A DNA stretch of 64,000 nt, from NCBI RefSeq assembly GCF_008905045.1, contig NZ_VWMY01000002.1, positions 259,026 through 323,025 on the forward strand, in the 5' to 3' direction. Shown piece by piece: positions 24,681 to 31,518 of the stretch. The stretch is from Streptomyces albicerus. GTDB taxonomy: Bacteria; Actinomycetota; Actinomycetes; Streptomycetales; Streptomycetaceae. Each line of letters starts with the position of its first letter. Positions within the stretch are counted from its first letter, which is position 1. Below the pieces are notes generated by a model. That model had not been told where the DNA came from, did not search any database, and saw only the letters and a program-made list of their open reading frames with translations. The translations under genes and the position numbers were made by a program.

Positions 24681-24896
24681 TCAGAGACCGGCGACCAGGC
24701 CCGTGACCGGGGCGGTGTTCAGCCCGGTCGCGCCCTCGACGGTGCCAACGGCGGTGTCGACCAGGCCGGAAACCGGGGCGATGCCGTCGACGATGCCCGT
24801 GACGGTGCCGAGCGCGTTGACCGAAAGGCCGCCGGAGACGTTGTCGAGCTCGGCGTCGGAGATCTCGACGGTCGCAACCTGGGGGGTGGAGTTCAT
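24681..24896 (-). CDS. Double-glycine leader peptide precursor (bacteriocin/RiPP-like)
   Basis: 71-residue precursor. The 23-residue leader (ends ISDAELDNVSGG) carries a classic double-glycine cut site for the C39 transporter at 21470. The 48-residue core begins LSVNALG and consists almost wholly of Gly, Val, Ala, Thr, Leu with a few Asp, Asn, Pro. It has quasi-repeats such as GTVTGIVDG, GLVDTAVGTVEG and APVTGLVAGL. It has no Cys, Trp, Lys, Arg or His. No lanthionine, azoline or radical-SAM enzyme is linked. Start ATG 24896 has GGAAGGGAAG about 7 nt upstream. It could be a secreted hydrophobic peptide with structural, signalling or antimicrobial use; none is proven. Confidence 0.82.
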   Translation of the reverse strand: MNSTPQVATVEISDAELDNVSGGLSVNALGTVTGIVDGIAPVSGLVDTAVGTVEGATGLNTAPVTGLVAGL

Positions 24897-25452
24897 GGTG
24901 GAACTTCCCTTCCTATTGATATTCACAAGGGGGGAGCGGCCCCCTCTGGGGGACAGATGGTCGGCCGCGCACGCGGGCATCCGGATCCCGGAACCGGGAA
25001 CCGTCGAGTGACCCCCGCGGTGCAAAGGATCAAAGCACGGTGCCGCGCCGCGCATCCAATCAACGGCCTATGTGATCAGGGCATTTGAGTCCCGGATCGG
25101 CTCATCCGTGCAGGCGTGCGCACGCCTCGGTGGCGACTTCTTCACATGCCCCCGGGGTGATTCACATTTCAGTGACGAAGGCCGCGAACCCGAATCGGGC
25201 ACACCTCGCCAAAGACGCGGCACGCGACGATCCGCTGTGCAGATTCGTCGCGTGCCGTGACCCGAGTGCGTATTCGATGTGCAGATTTGCTGAAGCCGGG
25301 ATTCCGCTCCATCCCACGAACGGGCTGTTACTGCGTGGTAGCGGAGTGCAAGCCGATGGCCTCTGTTACGGGAGTGGTGTCGGACCTACTTCTTGAGGAA
25401 CCGTCAGATGGGCTTCTCCGGAACGCCCTTACTGCGGACGAGGTCCTACGGC
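24897..25452. other. 556-bp intergenic region with hairpins
   Basis: No convincing gene. The part next to the precursor carries its promoter and leader, including a CCCGG-AA-CCGGG element and facing G5/C5 runs. A perfect 13-bp stem with a 14-nt loop lies at 25218-25230 / 25245-25257 (CGGCACGCGACGA / TCGTCGCGTGCCG). A direct repeat TGTGCAGATT occurs twice about 42 bp apart, once inside that hairpin's loop. Local base composition is less GC-rich than the flanking genes. Short open frames here lack ribosome binding sites and third-position GC bias. Confidence 0.6.
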
Positions 25453-26148
25453 TCAGCCGAGCTTCTTGATGAGCTCGGCGGCGAGCGGGGCGGAGGAGGC
25501 GGGGTTCTGGCCGGTGACGAGGTTGCGGTCGACGACCACGTACGGGGCCCACGGCTCGCCCTCCTGGAAGTCGGCGCCGATCTCCACCAGACGGTCCTGG
25601 AGCAGCCACCTGGCCTTGTCGGCCAAACCGGCCTGGGTCTCCTCCGTGTTGGTGAAGCCGGTCAGGCGGCGGCCCGCGAAGGCGTTTCCGCCGTCCCCCT
25701 TCGTGGCGGCCAGCAGCGCGGCCGGGCCGTGGCAGACGACGCCGAGCGGCTTGCCCGACTCCAGGGCGAGGGTGAGGAGCCGGCCCGAGTCGGTGTTGAC
25801 GGCGAGGTCCTCCATGGGGCCGTGGCCGCCGGGGTAGAAGACGGCCGCGTACTCGTCGAGGTCCACGTCCTCCAGACGGATCGGGTGCTGCAGCTCGGTG
25901 AACGAGTCGAGGGCGGCGGCGACCTTGTCGGCACCCTCCTGGCCGCCGTTGAACTCGGCGGCCAGGCTGCCCCGGTCCACGGTCGGCACGACACCGCCCG
26001 GGGTGGCCACGACGACCTCGTGCCCTGCGGCCTTGAAGGCCTCGTACGGGGCGACGGCCTCCTCGGCCCAGAAGCCGGTCGGGTGCTTGGTGCCGTCGGC
26101 GAGAGTCCAGAAATCGGTACCGGTCACTACGAAAAGAATCTTCGACAT
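25453..26148 (-). CDS. DJ-1/PfpI-family protein (Hsp31/chaperone-glyoxalase-like)
   Basis: 231-residue DJ-1 superfamily protein. The nucleophile elbow is GVVCHGPAALLAA, with the active Cys followed by His. The conserved acidic residue lies in FWAEEAVAPYEAF, and YPGGHGPMEDLA contributes the backbone. The extended form with a FTNTEET insert resembles class I glutamine amidotransferase-like Hsp31/YhbO-type proteins, reported as chaperones or methylglyoxal-detoxifying enzymes. The start is ATG 26148, with no ribosome binding site. A TTGGAT-N18-TACCTT promoter would place the transcript start on that ATG. The role here is probably stress protection. Confidence 0.88.
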   Translation of the reverse strand: MSKILFVVTGTDFWTLADGTKHPTGFWAEEAVAPYEAFKAAGHEVVVATPGGVVPTVDRGSLAAEFNGGQEGADKVAAALDSFTELQHPIRLEDVDLDEYAAVFYPGGHGPMEDLAVNTDSGRLLTLALESGKPLGVVCHGPAALLAATKGDGGNAFAGRRLTGFTNTEETQAGLADKARWLLQDRLVEIGADFQEGEPWAPYVVVDRNLVTGQNPASSAPLAAELIKKLG

Positions 26149-26154
26149 GACTCG

Positions 26155-26199
26155 AAGGTAGGCCGATGGGGCGCGGAGATCCAATAGGGGATCCATTGG
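26155..26199 (-). promoter_or_regulatory. Leaderless promoter with CCAAT/ATTGG operator motif
   Basis: On the reverse strand TTGGAT (26184-26179), 18 nt, TACCTT (26160-26155), then 6 nt to ATG 26148. An inverted repeat CCAAT-N9-ATTGG (26181-26199) overlaps the -35 box, and another CCAAT lies at 26214. The arrangement suits a redox- or aldehyde-responsive regulator acting on the DJ-1 gene; none is adjacent. Confidence 0.45.
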
Positions 26200-26279
26200 G
26201 GGGCATCGGATTTCCAATGGCATCACGGGAATAGACCCGAATGGACCCGGTATCCCTGAATGTCGCCCTTCTGCTCGCC

Positions 26280-26354
26280 GGAACGGAACGCGTGGGAACG
26301 GAACGCATCGGAACGGAACGCATCGGAACGGAATCCGTCGGAACGGAATACGGA
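26280..26354. repeat. 15-bp tandem repeat, five units
   Basis: Units 26280-26294, 26295-26309, 26310-26324, 26325-26339 and 26340-26354 share GGAACGGAA. Units 2 and 3 are identical (GGAACGGAACGCATC). It lies directly after the thioesterase stop codon at 26357 (reverse gene) and before the DJ-1 promoter. No gene is read through it. Confidence 0.85.
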
Positions 26355-26356
26355 TC

Positions 26357-26770
26357 TCAGCCGAGCAGCGCGTAAACCGTGCTCGCGCGCGCGGCGACTT
26401 CCTCCGTGCCCTCGGCGGTCATCGTGATGTCGGCGAACGCCATCCGGCGGCCGAGCTTCGTGACGACCACCTCGATCAGCACGTCGGCGTCCGTGACCGC
26501 ACGCTGGAACGTCGTGGACTGCTGGACCGTGGTCATCGGCCCGTACGCGCCACGCGCCGCCGACACCGCGATCACCGTCGCCGTGTCCGCCGCGGCCATC
26601 AGAGCCTGGCCGGACAGCGAGCCGCCCTCCCGCGAGAGCCGATCGGACCAGGGAAGCCGCAGCACCGCCCGCCGGTGGTCCAGCGTCTCGACGGACAGGC
26701 CGAGTTCGAGCACCCAGGGGGCGAAGTTGTCCGCGAGGATCTTGTCCGCATCAGCGGTGGTCAGCGTCAT
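26357..26770 (-). CDS. PaaI-type hotdog-fold thioesterase
   Basis: 137-residue hotdog protein, probably an acyl-CoA thioesterase. Features of the PaaI group are LPWSDRLSREGGSLSGQALMAAADTATV, the long hotdog helix with its preceding loop, then MTTVQQSTTFQRA and strands up to VYALLG. The start ATG 26770 (MTLTTADADK) was chosen because the upstream part of the open frame is Arg/Pro-rich noise. There is no clear ribosome binding site. Substrate unknown. Confidence 0.82.
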   Translation of the reverse strand: MTLTTADADKILADNFAPWVLELGLSVETLDHRRAVLRLPWSDRLSREGGSLSGQALMAAADTATVIAVSAARGAYGPMTTVQQSTTFQRAVTDADVLIEVVVTKLGRRMAFADITMTAEGTEEVAARASTVYALLG

Positions 26771-26955
26771 ACGGCCATTGTTCCCCGCCGTCGGCGGGAG
26801 GGCTCCTGGGACACGTGATTCGTGCTTTCGCAAAGGAAGTTGAGAAAGGACGTTGAACGCCACACGCACCGCATGCGTACCTACAGCCATCCAGGCGCCC
26901 GCAGTCAGCTGCCATTCGGTAGCTCGGACCCCCCAGTCCCCAGGAGGTCAAGAAG

Positions 26956-28284
26956 TTGAGTCACAAGCGGATACCGAAGCGCAAGGCCGTCATAGCCGCA
27001 GGAAGTGTGGTGGCGCTCGGTGCGGCAGCACTCATCCTGCCCAACGCGATGGCGTCCCAGACCGATGCGACGGAAGGTGCCGCCCCCAGAACGGTGAAGG
27101 CCGCGGAAGCGTCTGACCTCGCCTCCCAACTGGCCGAACTGCTCGGTGAAGACTATGCCGGTGGGTACTACGACGCCGACAAGCAGCAGCTCATCATCAA
27201 TGTCGTGGGCGACGACAACAACATCATCCTGGGGGAGAAGGCGGGCGCCGTCGTCCGTCAGGTCGAGAACAGCACGGCCGAACTCACGGCGGCCTCGCAG
27301 ACGCTGAAGGCCGAGGCGACCGTCCCCGGCACCTCGTGGGCCGTCGACCCCCGGACGAACAAGATCCAGGTCACCGCCGACAGCACCGTCACGGGCGCAA
27401 AGTGGGACCAGGTGGAGTCGACCGTCCAGAGCCTCGGTACGGGCATGGCGACCATCAAGAAGTCCGCCGGTACCTTCAAGACGTTCCTCGAGGGCGGTGA
27501 CGCCATCTTCGGCGGCGGTGCCCGCTGCTCGGCCGGCTTCAACGTCACCGCCGACGACGGCGCCCCGGCCTTCCTGACGGCGGGCCACTGCGGTGTCGCC
27601 ACCGCCGAGTGGTCGGACTCGGAAGCCGGCGCGCCGATCGGCACGGTCGAGGCCGCCACGTTCCCCGGCGAGGGCGACTTCGCCCTCGTCAAGTACGACG
27701 ACCCGGCGACCGAGGCACCCAGCACGGTGAACACCGGCCAGGAGAGCGTGGAGATCACGCAGGCCGCGGAGGCCGCGGTCGGCCAGGCGGTCATCCGGAT
27801 GGGCAGCACCACGGGCCTGAACGAGGGTGAGGTCACCGGCCTCAACGCCACCGTGAACTACCCGGAGGGCACGGTCACCGGTCTCATCCAGACCAACGTC
27901 TGCGCCGAGCCCGGCGACAGCGGCGGCTCCCTGTTCACCGCGGACGGCAGCGCGATCGGCCTGACCTCGGGCGGCAGCGGCGACTGCACCATCGGCGGCG
28001 AGACCTTCTTCCAGCCGGTGACCACCGCGCTGGAGGCGGTCGGCGCGACGCTCGGCGCCGCCGGCGCCGGTGGCGCGGGCGAAGAGGCCGGCGCCGGTGA
28101 AGAGGCTGGTGCCGGTGAAGAGGCTGGTGCCGGCGAGGAAGCCGGTGCTGGTGAAGAGGCTGGTGCCGGCGAAGAGGCCGGTGCTGGTGAAGAGGCTGGT
28201 GCCGGCGAAGAGGCCGGCGCTGGTGAGGAAGCCGGAGTCGGTGGTCAGGCCGAGGACGGCTCGGGTCTGACGAACAACCAGTGA
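26956..28284 (+). CDS. Secreted S1 serine protease (streptogrisin-like) with acidic repeat tail
   Basis: 442-residue preproprotease. A signal peptide (VIAAGSVVALGAAALILP...) and an alpha-lytic-type pro-region (DADKQQLIINVVGD...) come first. The mature domain opens near GGARCSAGFNV. The catalytic triad is His in LTAGHCG, Asp in GDFALVKYD and Ser in PGDSGGSL, with paired cysteines as in SGPA/SGPB. After the usual C-terminal end (FFQPVTTALEAVGATL) there are nine copies of GAGEEA plus a short end, which is unusual for the family. The start is TTG 26956, with GGAGG 9 nt upstream. It could be inhibited by the SSI protein at 714. Confidence 0.93.
   Translation: MSHKRIPKRKAVIAAGSVVALGAAALILPNAMASQTDATEGAAPRTVKAAEASDLASQLAELLGEDYAGGYYDADKQQLIINVVGDDNNIILGEKAGAVVRQVENSTAELTAASQTLKAEATVPGTSWAVDPRTNKIQVTADSTVTGAKWDQVESTVQSLGTGMATIKKSAGTFKTFLEGGDAIFGGGARCSAGFNVTADDGAPAFLTAGHCGVATAEWSDSEAGAPIGTVEAATFPGEGDFALVKYDDPATEAPSTVNTGQESVEITQAAEAAVGQAVIRMGSTTGLNEGEVTGLNATVNYPEGTVTGLIQTNVCAEPGDSGGSLFTADGSAIGLTSGGSGDCTIGGETFFQPVTTALEAVGATLGAAGAGGAGEEAGAGEEAGAGEEAGAGEEAGAGEEAGAGEEAGAGEEAGAGEEAGAGEEAGVGGQAEDGSGLTNNQ
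28072..28233 (+). repeat. 18-bp tandem repeat, nine units, encoding GAGEEA
   Basis: Nine contiguous 18-bp units with synonymous differences (for example GGTGCCGGTGAAGAGGCT and GGTGCCGGCGAAGAGGCC) at the 3' end of the protease gene. Every difference is at a third codon position, apart from the last degenerate unit, so the peptide is perfectly conserved while the DNA is not. Confidence 0.9.
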
Positions 28285-28315
28285 CCTGACCGTACGTCAG
28301 TAACGGTCGTGGCAG

Positions 28316-28351
28316 AGCGGCTCGGTCCTCCGGCGGGAGGACCGGGCCGCT
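28316..28351. terminator. Strong terminator hairpin after the protease
   Basis: AGCGGC-T-CGGTCCTCC (28316-28331), GGCG loop, GGAGGACCG-G-GCCGCT (28336-28351). It is a 16-bp stem with one wobble pair, 32 bp after the protease stop codon. Confidence 0.8.
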
Positions 28352-28381
28352 TCGCGCGTGGAGGGGGACCTGGGGTGGCAC

Positions 28382-28440
28382 GTCGTCTGCGGACCGTTTG
28401 TGGCTGGTCGCGCAGTTCCCCGCTCCTCTGACGGGTGCCT
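28382..28440. repeat. Dispersed intergenic repeat, second copy type
   Basis: Contains GTCTGCGGACCGTTTGTGG followed by CTGGTCGCGCAGTTCCCCGC and ends near CTGACGGGTGCC. It shares the (G)CTGGTCGCGC core with 4432-4512. Such elements recur between convergent or adjacent genes in Streptomyces. Here it separates the protease from the convergent phosphatase gene. Confidence 0.55.
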
Positions 28441-28476
28441 GCCTCTGACGGGCGCCCGTCCCTGATGGTGCACCCG

Positions 28477-30618
28477 TCAGTCAACCCGCGCCCGAAGCAG
28501 CAGCAGTGCCACGTCGTCGACCCGTTCCCGTTCCGTTCCGCTGTGGCGTACGAGGCCGTCGGCCACCTCGTCCAGCGGGCGGTCGCCGATCTCGGTGAGC
28601 CGCTCGGCGAGCCCGGCCAGGGCGTCCTCGATGTCCACACCGGGGGACTCGATCAGACCGTCGGTGTAGAGGGCGAGCAGGGAGCCGGGCGGCAGCGCGA
28701 CATCGGTCGTCGGGTAGGTGGCGGCCGCGTCGATGCCGAGCAGTGGCCCGCCGGCCAGGTCGAGCACGCGTACCTTCCCGTCCGGCCGTCTCAGCAGGGG
28801 CGGCGGATGACCGGCCCGGGCCATCACAGCCTGGCCGTGCGCCGGGTCCAGACGCAGATAGACGCAGCTCGCGAAGAGATCGGTACCCAGGTCGATCAGC
28901 AGCCGGTTGGTGCTGCTCATGACCTCCCCGGGCCGTTGGCCGACGGTCGTGTAGGCGCGTACGGCGGTACGGATCTGCCCCATCAGCCCGGCCGCGGTGA
29001 CGTTGTGGCCCTGCACGTCCCCGATCACCGCCGCGGCCTCGCCGGCCGTCGGGACCAGGTCGTAGAAGTCGCCGCCGATCTCCATGCCCTGGGTGGCGGG
29101 CAGATAGCGGGCGGCCGCCTCGATGCCGGGCAGCGACGGCAGCGAGTGCGGCAGCAGCGCGGCCTGCAGACCGTGCGCCAGCTGGTGCTTCGCGTCGTAC
29201 AGGCGGGCGCGCTCGAGGGCCTGCGCGATCAGCCCGCTGAGACTGGTCAGTACGGCACGCTCGTCCGCTGGGAAGGGATGCGGTTCGGCGTAAGCGAGGA
29301 CACAGGTGCCGACCGGCCGCCCGGATGCGATGAGCGGCAGATACGCCCAGGCCGCCATGCCGTCGGGCGTGGCGTGCCGGGCCGGATAGAGGCGCTCCAG
29401 CTGCTGGCGGGAGTCGAAGAAGGCGGGCACACCACTGCTCAGGGCGTGCGCGCCCGGAGTCTGCTCGGTCAGCGGCCTCCCGTCGAACCGCTCCACGACA
29501 TGCGGATCCGGATAGCCGCGGTGCCCGAGAACGTGCAGTCGGCCGCCTTGGGAGCCGAGGATCACCAGCGCCTGGCTGCCGACGGCGGGCGCGATCTCGT
29601 CCGCCACCAGCTGCACCACGTCCTGTACGCCCACCGCCTCGGTGAGCGCCCCGGCCAGGCTCAGCACCTGCGAGATGGTGACGAGGCGTGTGCCGGTGTC
29701 CCCGTGCTGGAACCCCGCGCGGCCTTCTTGCGCCACGGCCCGCGCCCGGCTGATGCGCAGGCTCAGCCCGTTCGTACTGGGATAGAGCCGGAACGACAGC
29801 CACTCGGACGGCGGCCGGAGTGCCACGAACGACGTCACCTGCTGGCTCATCAGCGCGGCACGGTAGCGGTCCTCGTAGACCGGATCGTTCAGCCACGGCA
29901 CGGACGCCCACAGCTGGGTGCCCAGCAGACCGCTGACCGGCAGGCCGAGCAGCTTGGCCGCCGCCGCGTTGGCGAAGCTGATCCGGCCGTGCAGATCGAG
30001 CGCGCACAGCCCGTACGGCAGCCGCGCCACCATCCGCGCGGCCTCCACCGTGCCGAGCGTTCCGGCCACGGTCGCCACCGACGCCGGGGCGAGCAGATCG
30101 GGCTCCGGGTGGACCGGATGGCCCTCCTCGGCGGCCCGCTCCAGCCGCAGCGCGAGCCGGTCGCAGGCGGCCATGAGGTGGTCCCGCTCCCGGTCGGACA
30201 GCTCTGTCGGACGTGTGCCCGGCCAGGTCACGAAGATCGCCCCGTAGGTGGCCCGGTCGGTCGCCACGGGCAGCGCGGCCAGCGCGAACGGGTACGGCAG
30301 GACGACGGCGATCCGCGGATAGTGGCGGGCCATGTCCTCCTCGCCGGCCACCCAGACGAGCCGCCGCTCGCGCGCCGCGTCCGACACCGGGATCGGCGCG
30401 CTCAGCCCCACCCGCTCCCAGGGCGCCGCGAACGCCCTGGGCAGCCCGGCCATCACCGCCATCTCCAGCACCGGCTCCCCGGGAGTCAGCAGATACACCG
30501 CGCCCGAGTGCGCGTGCACGTCGTCCATGAGCGCGGCGAGCGTCAGCGACAGCAGCGGCCGGCCGACCGGCGACGGGGCGGCTTCCCGTGCCTGCCCGGA
30601 CACCTGCCCTTCGGACAC
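28477..30618 (-). CDS. GAF/PAS-SpoIIE phosphatase (RsbU-like)
   Basis: 713-residue multidomain sensor phosphatase. An N-terminal GAF-like region (about 20-180) is followed by a PAS segment (about 205-290, PYGLCALDLHGRISFANAAAAKLLGL), a GAF domain (about 310-480, QVLSLAGALTEAV...SQALVILG) and a PP2C/SpoIIE domain (about 500 to end). Metal-binding motifs in the last are MEIGGDFYDL, AVIGDVQGHN and ALYTDGLIE. It should dephosphorylate a STAS-type anti-anti-sigma factor. Start GTG 30618 has GGGAGGAG 9 nt upstream; the in-frame GTG 30627 touches that site. It is divergent from the ram regulator and separated from it by 297 bp. Confidence 0.9.
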   Translation of the reverse strand: MSEGQVSGQAREAAPSPVGRPLLSLTLAALMDDVHAHSGAVYLLTPGEPVLEMAVMAGLPRAFAAPWERVGLSAPIPVSDAARERRLVWVAGEEDMARHYPRIAVVLPYPFALAALPVATDRATYGAIFVTWPGTRPTELSDRERDHLMAACDRLALRLERAAEEGHPVHPEPDLLAPASVATVAGTLGTVEAARMVARLPYGLCALDLHGRISFANAAAAKLLGLPVSGLLGTQLWASVPWLNDPVYEDRYRAALMSQQVTSFVALRPPSEWLSFRLYPSTNGLSLRISRARAVAQEGRAGFQHGDTGTRLVTISQVLSLAGALTEAVGVQDVVQLVADEIAPAVGSQALVILGSQGGRLHVLGHRGYPDPHVVERFDGRPLTEQTPGAHALSSGVPAFFDSRQQLERLYPARHATPDGMAAWAYLPLIASGRPVGTCVLAYAEPHPFPADERAVLTSLSGLIAQALERARLYDAKHQLAHGLQAALLPHSLPSLPGIEAAARYLPATQGMEIGGDFYDLVPTAGEAAAVIGDVQGHNVTAAGLMGQIRTAVRAYTTVGQRPGEVMSSTNRLLIDLGTDLFASCVYLRLDPAHGQAVMARAGHPPPLLRRPDGKVRVLDLAGGPLLGIDAAATYPTTDVALPPGSLLALYTDGLIESPGVDIEDALAGLAERLTEIGDRPLDEVADGLVRHSGTERERVDDVALLLLRARVD

Positions 30619-30915
30619 GCCGACCACCTCCTCCCTCGGACACGCGAAGGAGCCCAGGGGTCAAGGCTCCCTCGGGAGGGCGGTTCCCGCACGGCGAGCG
30701 GCCCGGGCGGTGGCTCCGGCGGATGCGTGTGTGTACCCCCTGGTCGCCGGCCCATGCCCCCGGAACCGGAGGGCGCCGCGGAGCGAGTGCGCGCCCGTGC
30801 GCTCCCGCGCACCGTGTTGGCCGGTTCTGCATGCCCCGGACAGGTGCGCCGCGCTCCCCAGTGGGCACGCGCAGAGCACAACGGAACAGTCGGGCGGAGG
30901 ACAGAAGGGACGGAT

Positions 30916-31518
30916 GTGATCCGGGTGCTTCTGGTGCACGACGTGTGTCTGGTGCGGTCGGTCATGGCGCAGTGGCTCCGCTGTGAACCCGACTTGACGG
31001 TGTTCGACGCCCCGTGGCGCGGTGCGCCCGGGAGCGCTCGATCCTTACGGCCCGACGTCTGCGCGGCGGATCTCGAGCGCGTGGACTCGTACGAGATGCC
31101 GCCGCTCGGCGAGTTGTGCCCGCGGGGCGGGACGGAGCCCCGGCTGCTGGTGCTGGCCACGGGGCGCAGACCCGGTCTCCTGCGGCGCGCGTTCGACGCC
31201 GGGGCCCTCGGTTACGTGGACAAGGAGAGCCCACCGGAGCGGCTGGTCTCCGCGATACGGCGCGTGTCCGAGGGAGAACGCTTCGTCGACGACTCGCTGG
31301 GCTTCGGTTTCCTCAAGGCCGCCCGGATGCCGCTGACCCGGCGGGAGCTGAGTGTGCTCTCACTCGCCGCCGAGGGCGCCTCCGTGGCGGAGATCGCCAG
31401 GAGCCTTCATCTGTCCAACGGGACCGTACGCAACTACATGGCGGCGATCACGCGGAAGACCGGGGCCCGCAACCGCGTCGACGCCATCCGCATCTCGCAG
31501 GGCGAGGGCTGGCTGTGA
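30916..31518 (+). CDS. ramR: RamR/AmfR-like NarL-family response regulator
   Basis: 200-residue response regulator. The receiver domain occupies about 1-118: IRVLLVHDVCLVRSVMAQWL, a putative phospho-acceptor region LRPDVCAADLE, and Lys in GYVDKESPPERL. One of the usual two N-terminal acidic residues is His, so the pocket is not standard. The LuxR-type HTH is at about 135-195 (LTRRELSVLSLAAEGASVAEIARSLHLSN...). In S. coelicolor RamR activates ramC and the SapB operon, and the neighbours here match that cluster. No sensor kinase gene is adjacent. Start GTG 30916 has AAGGGA 5 nt upstream. The 3' end overlaps the convergent ABC gene by 159 bp. Confidence 0.85.
   Translation: MIRVLLVHDVCLVRSVMAQWLRCEPDLTVFDAPWRGAPGSARSLRPDVCAADLERVDSYEMPPLGELCPRGGTEPRLLVLATGRRPGLLRRAFDAGALGYVDKESPPERLVSAIRRVSEGERFVDDSLGFGFLKAARMPLTRRELSVLSLAAEGASVAEIARSLHLSNGTVRNYMAAITRKTGARNRVDAIRISQGEGWL

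Noticed and set aside
25085..25396. Short forward frames in the 24.9-25.4 kb gap
   Set aside because: No ribosome binding sites, no third-position GC bias, and Cys- and Arg-rich products.
26280..26354. Possible CRISPR array
   Set aside because: Units are contiguous 15-mers without spacers and no cas gene is present.
28070..28270. Forward frame of Lys/Arg/Pro/Val repeats over the protease tail
   Set aside because: Alternate-frame reading of the 18-bp repeat that encodes GAGEEA.
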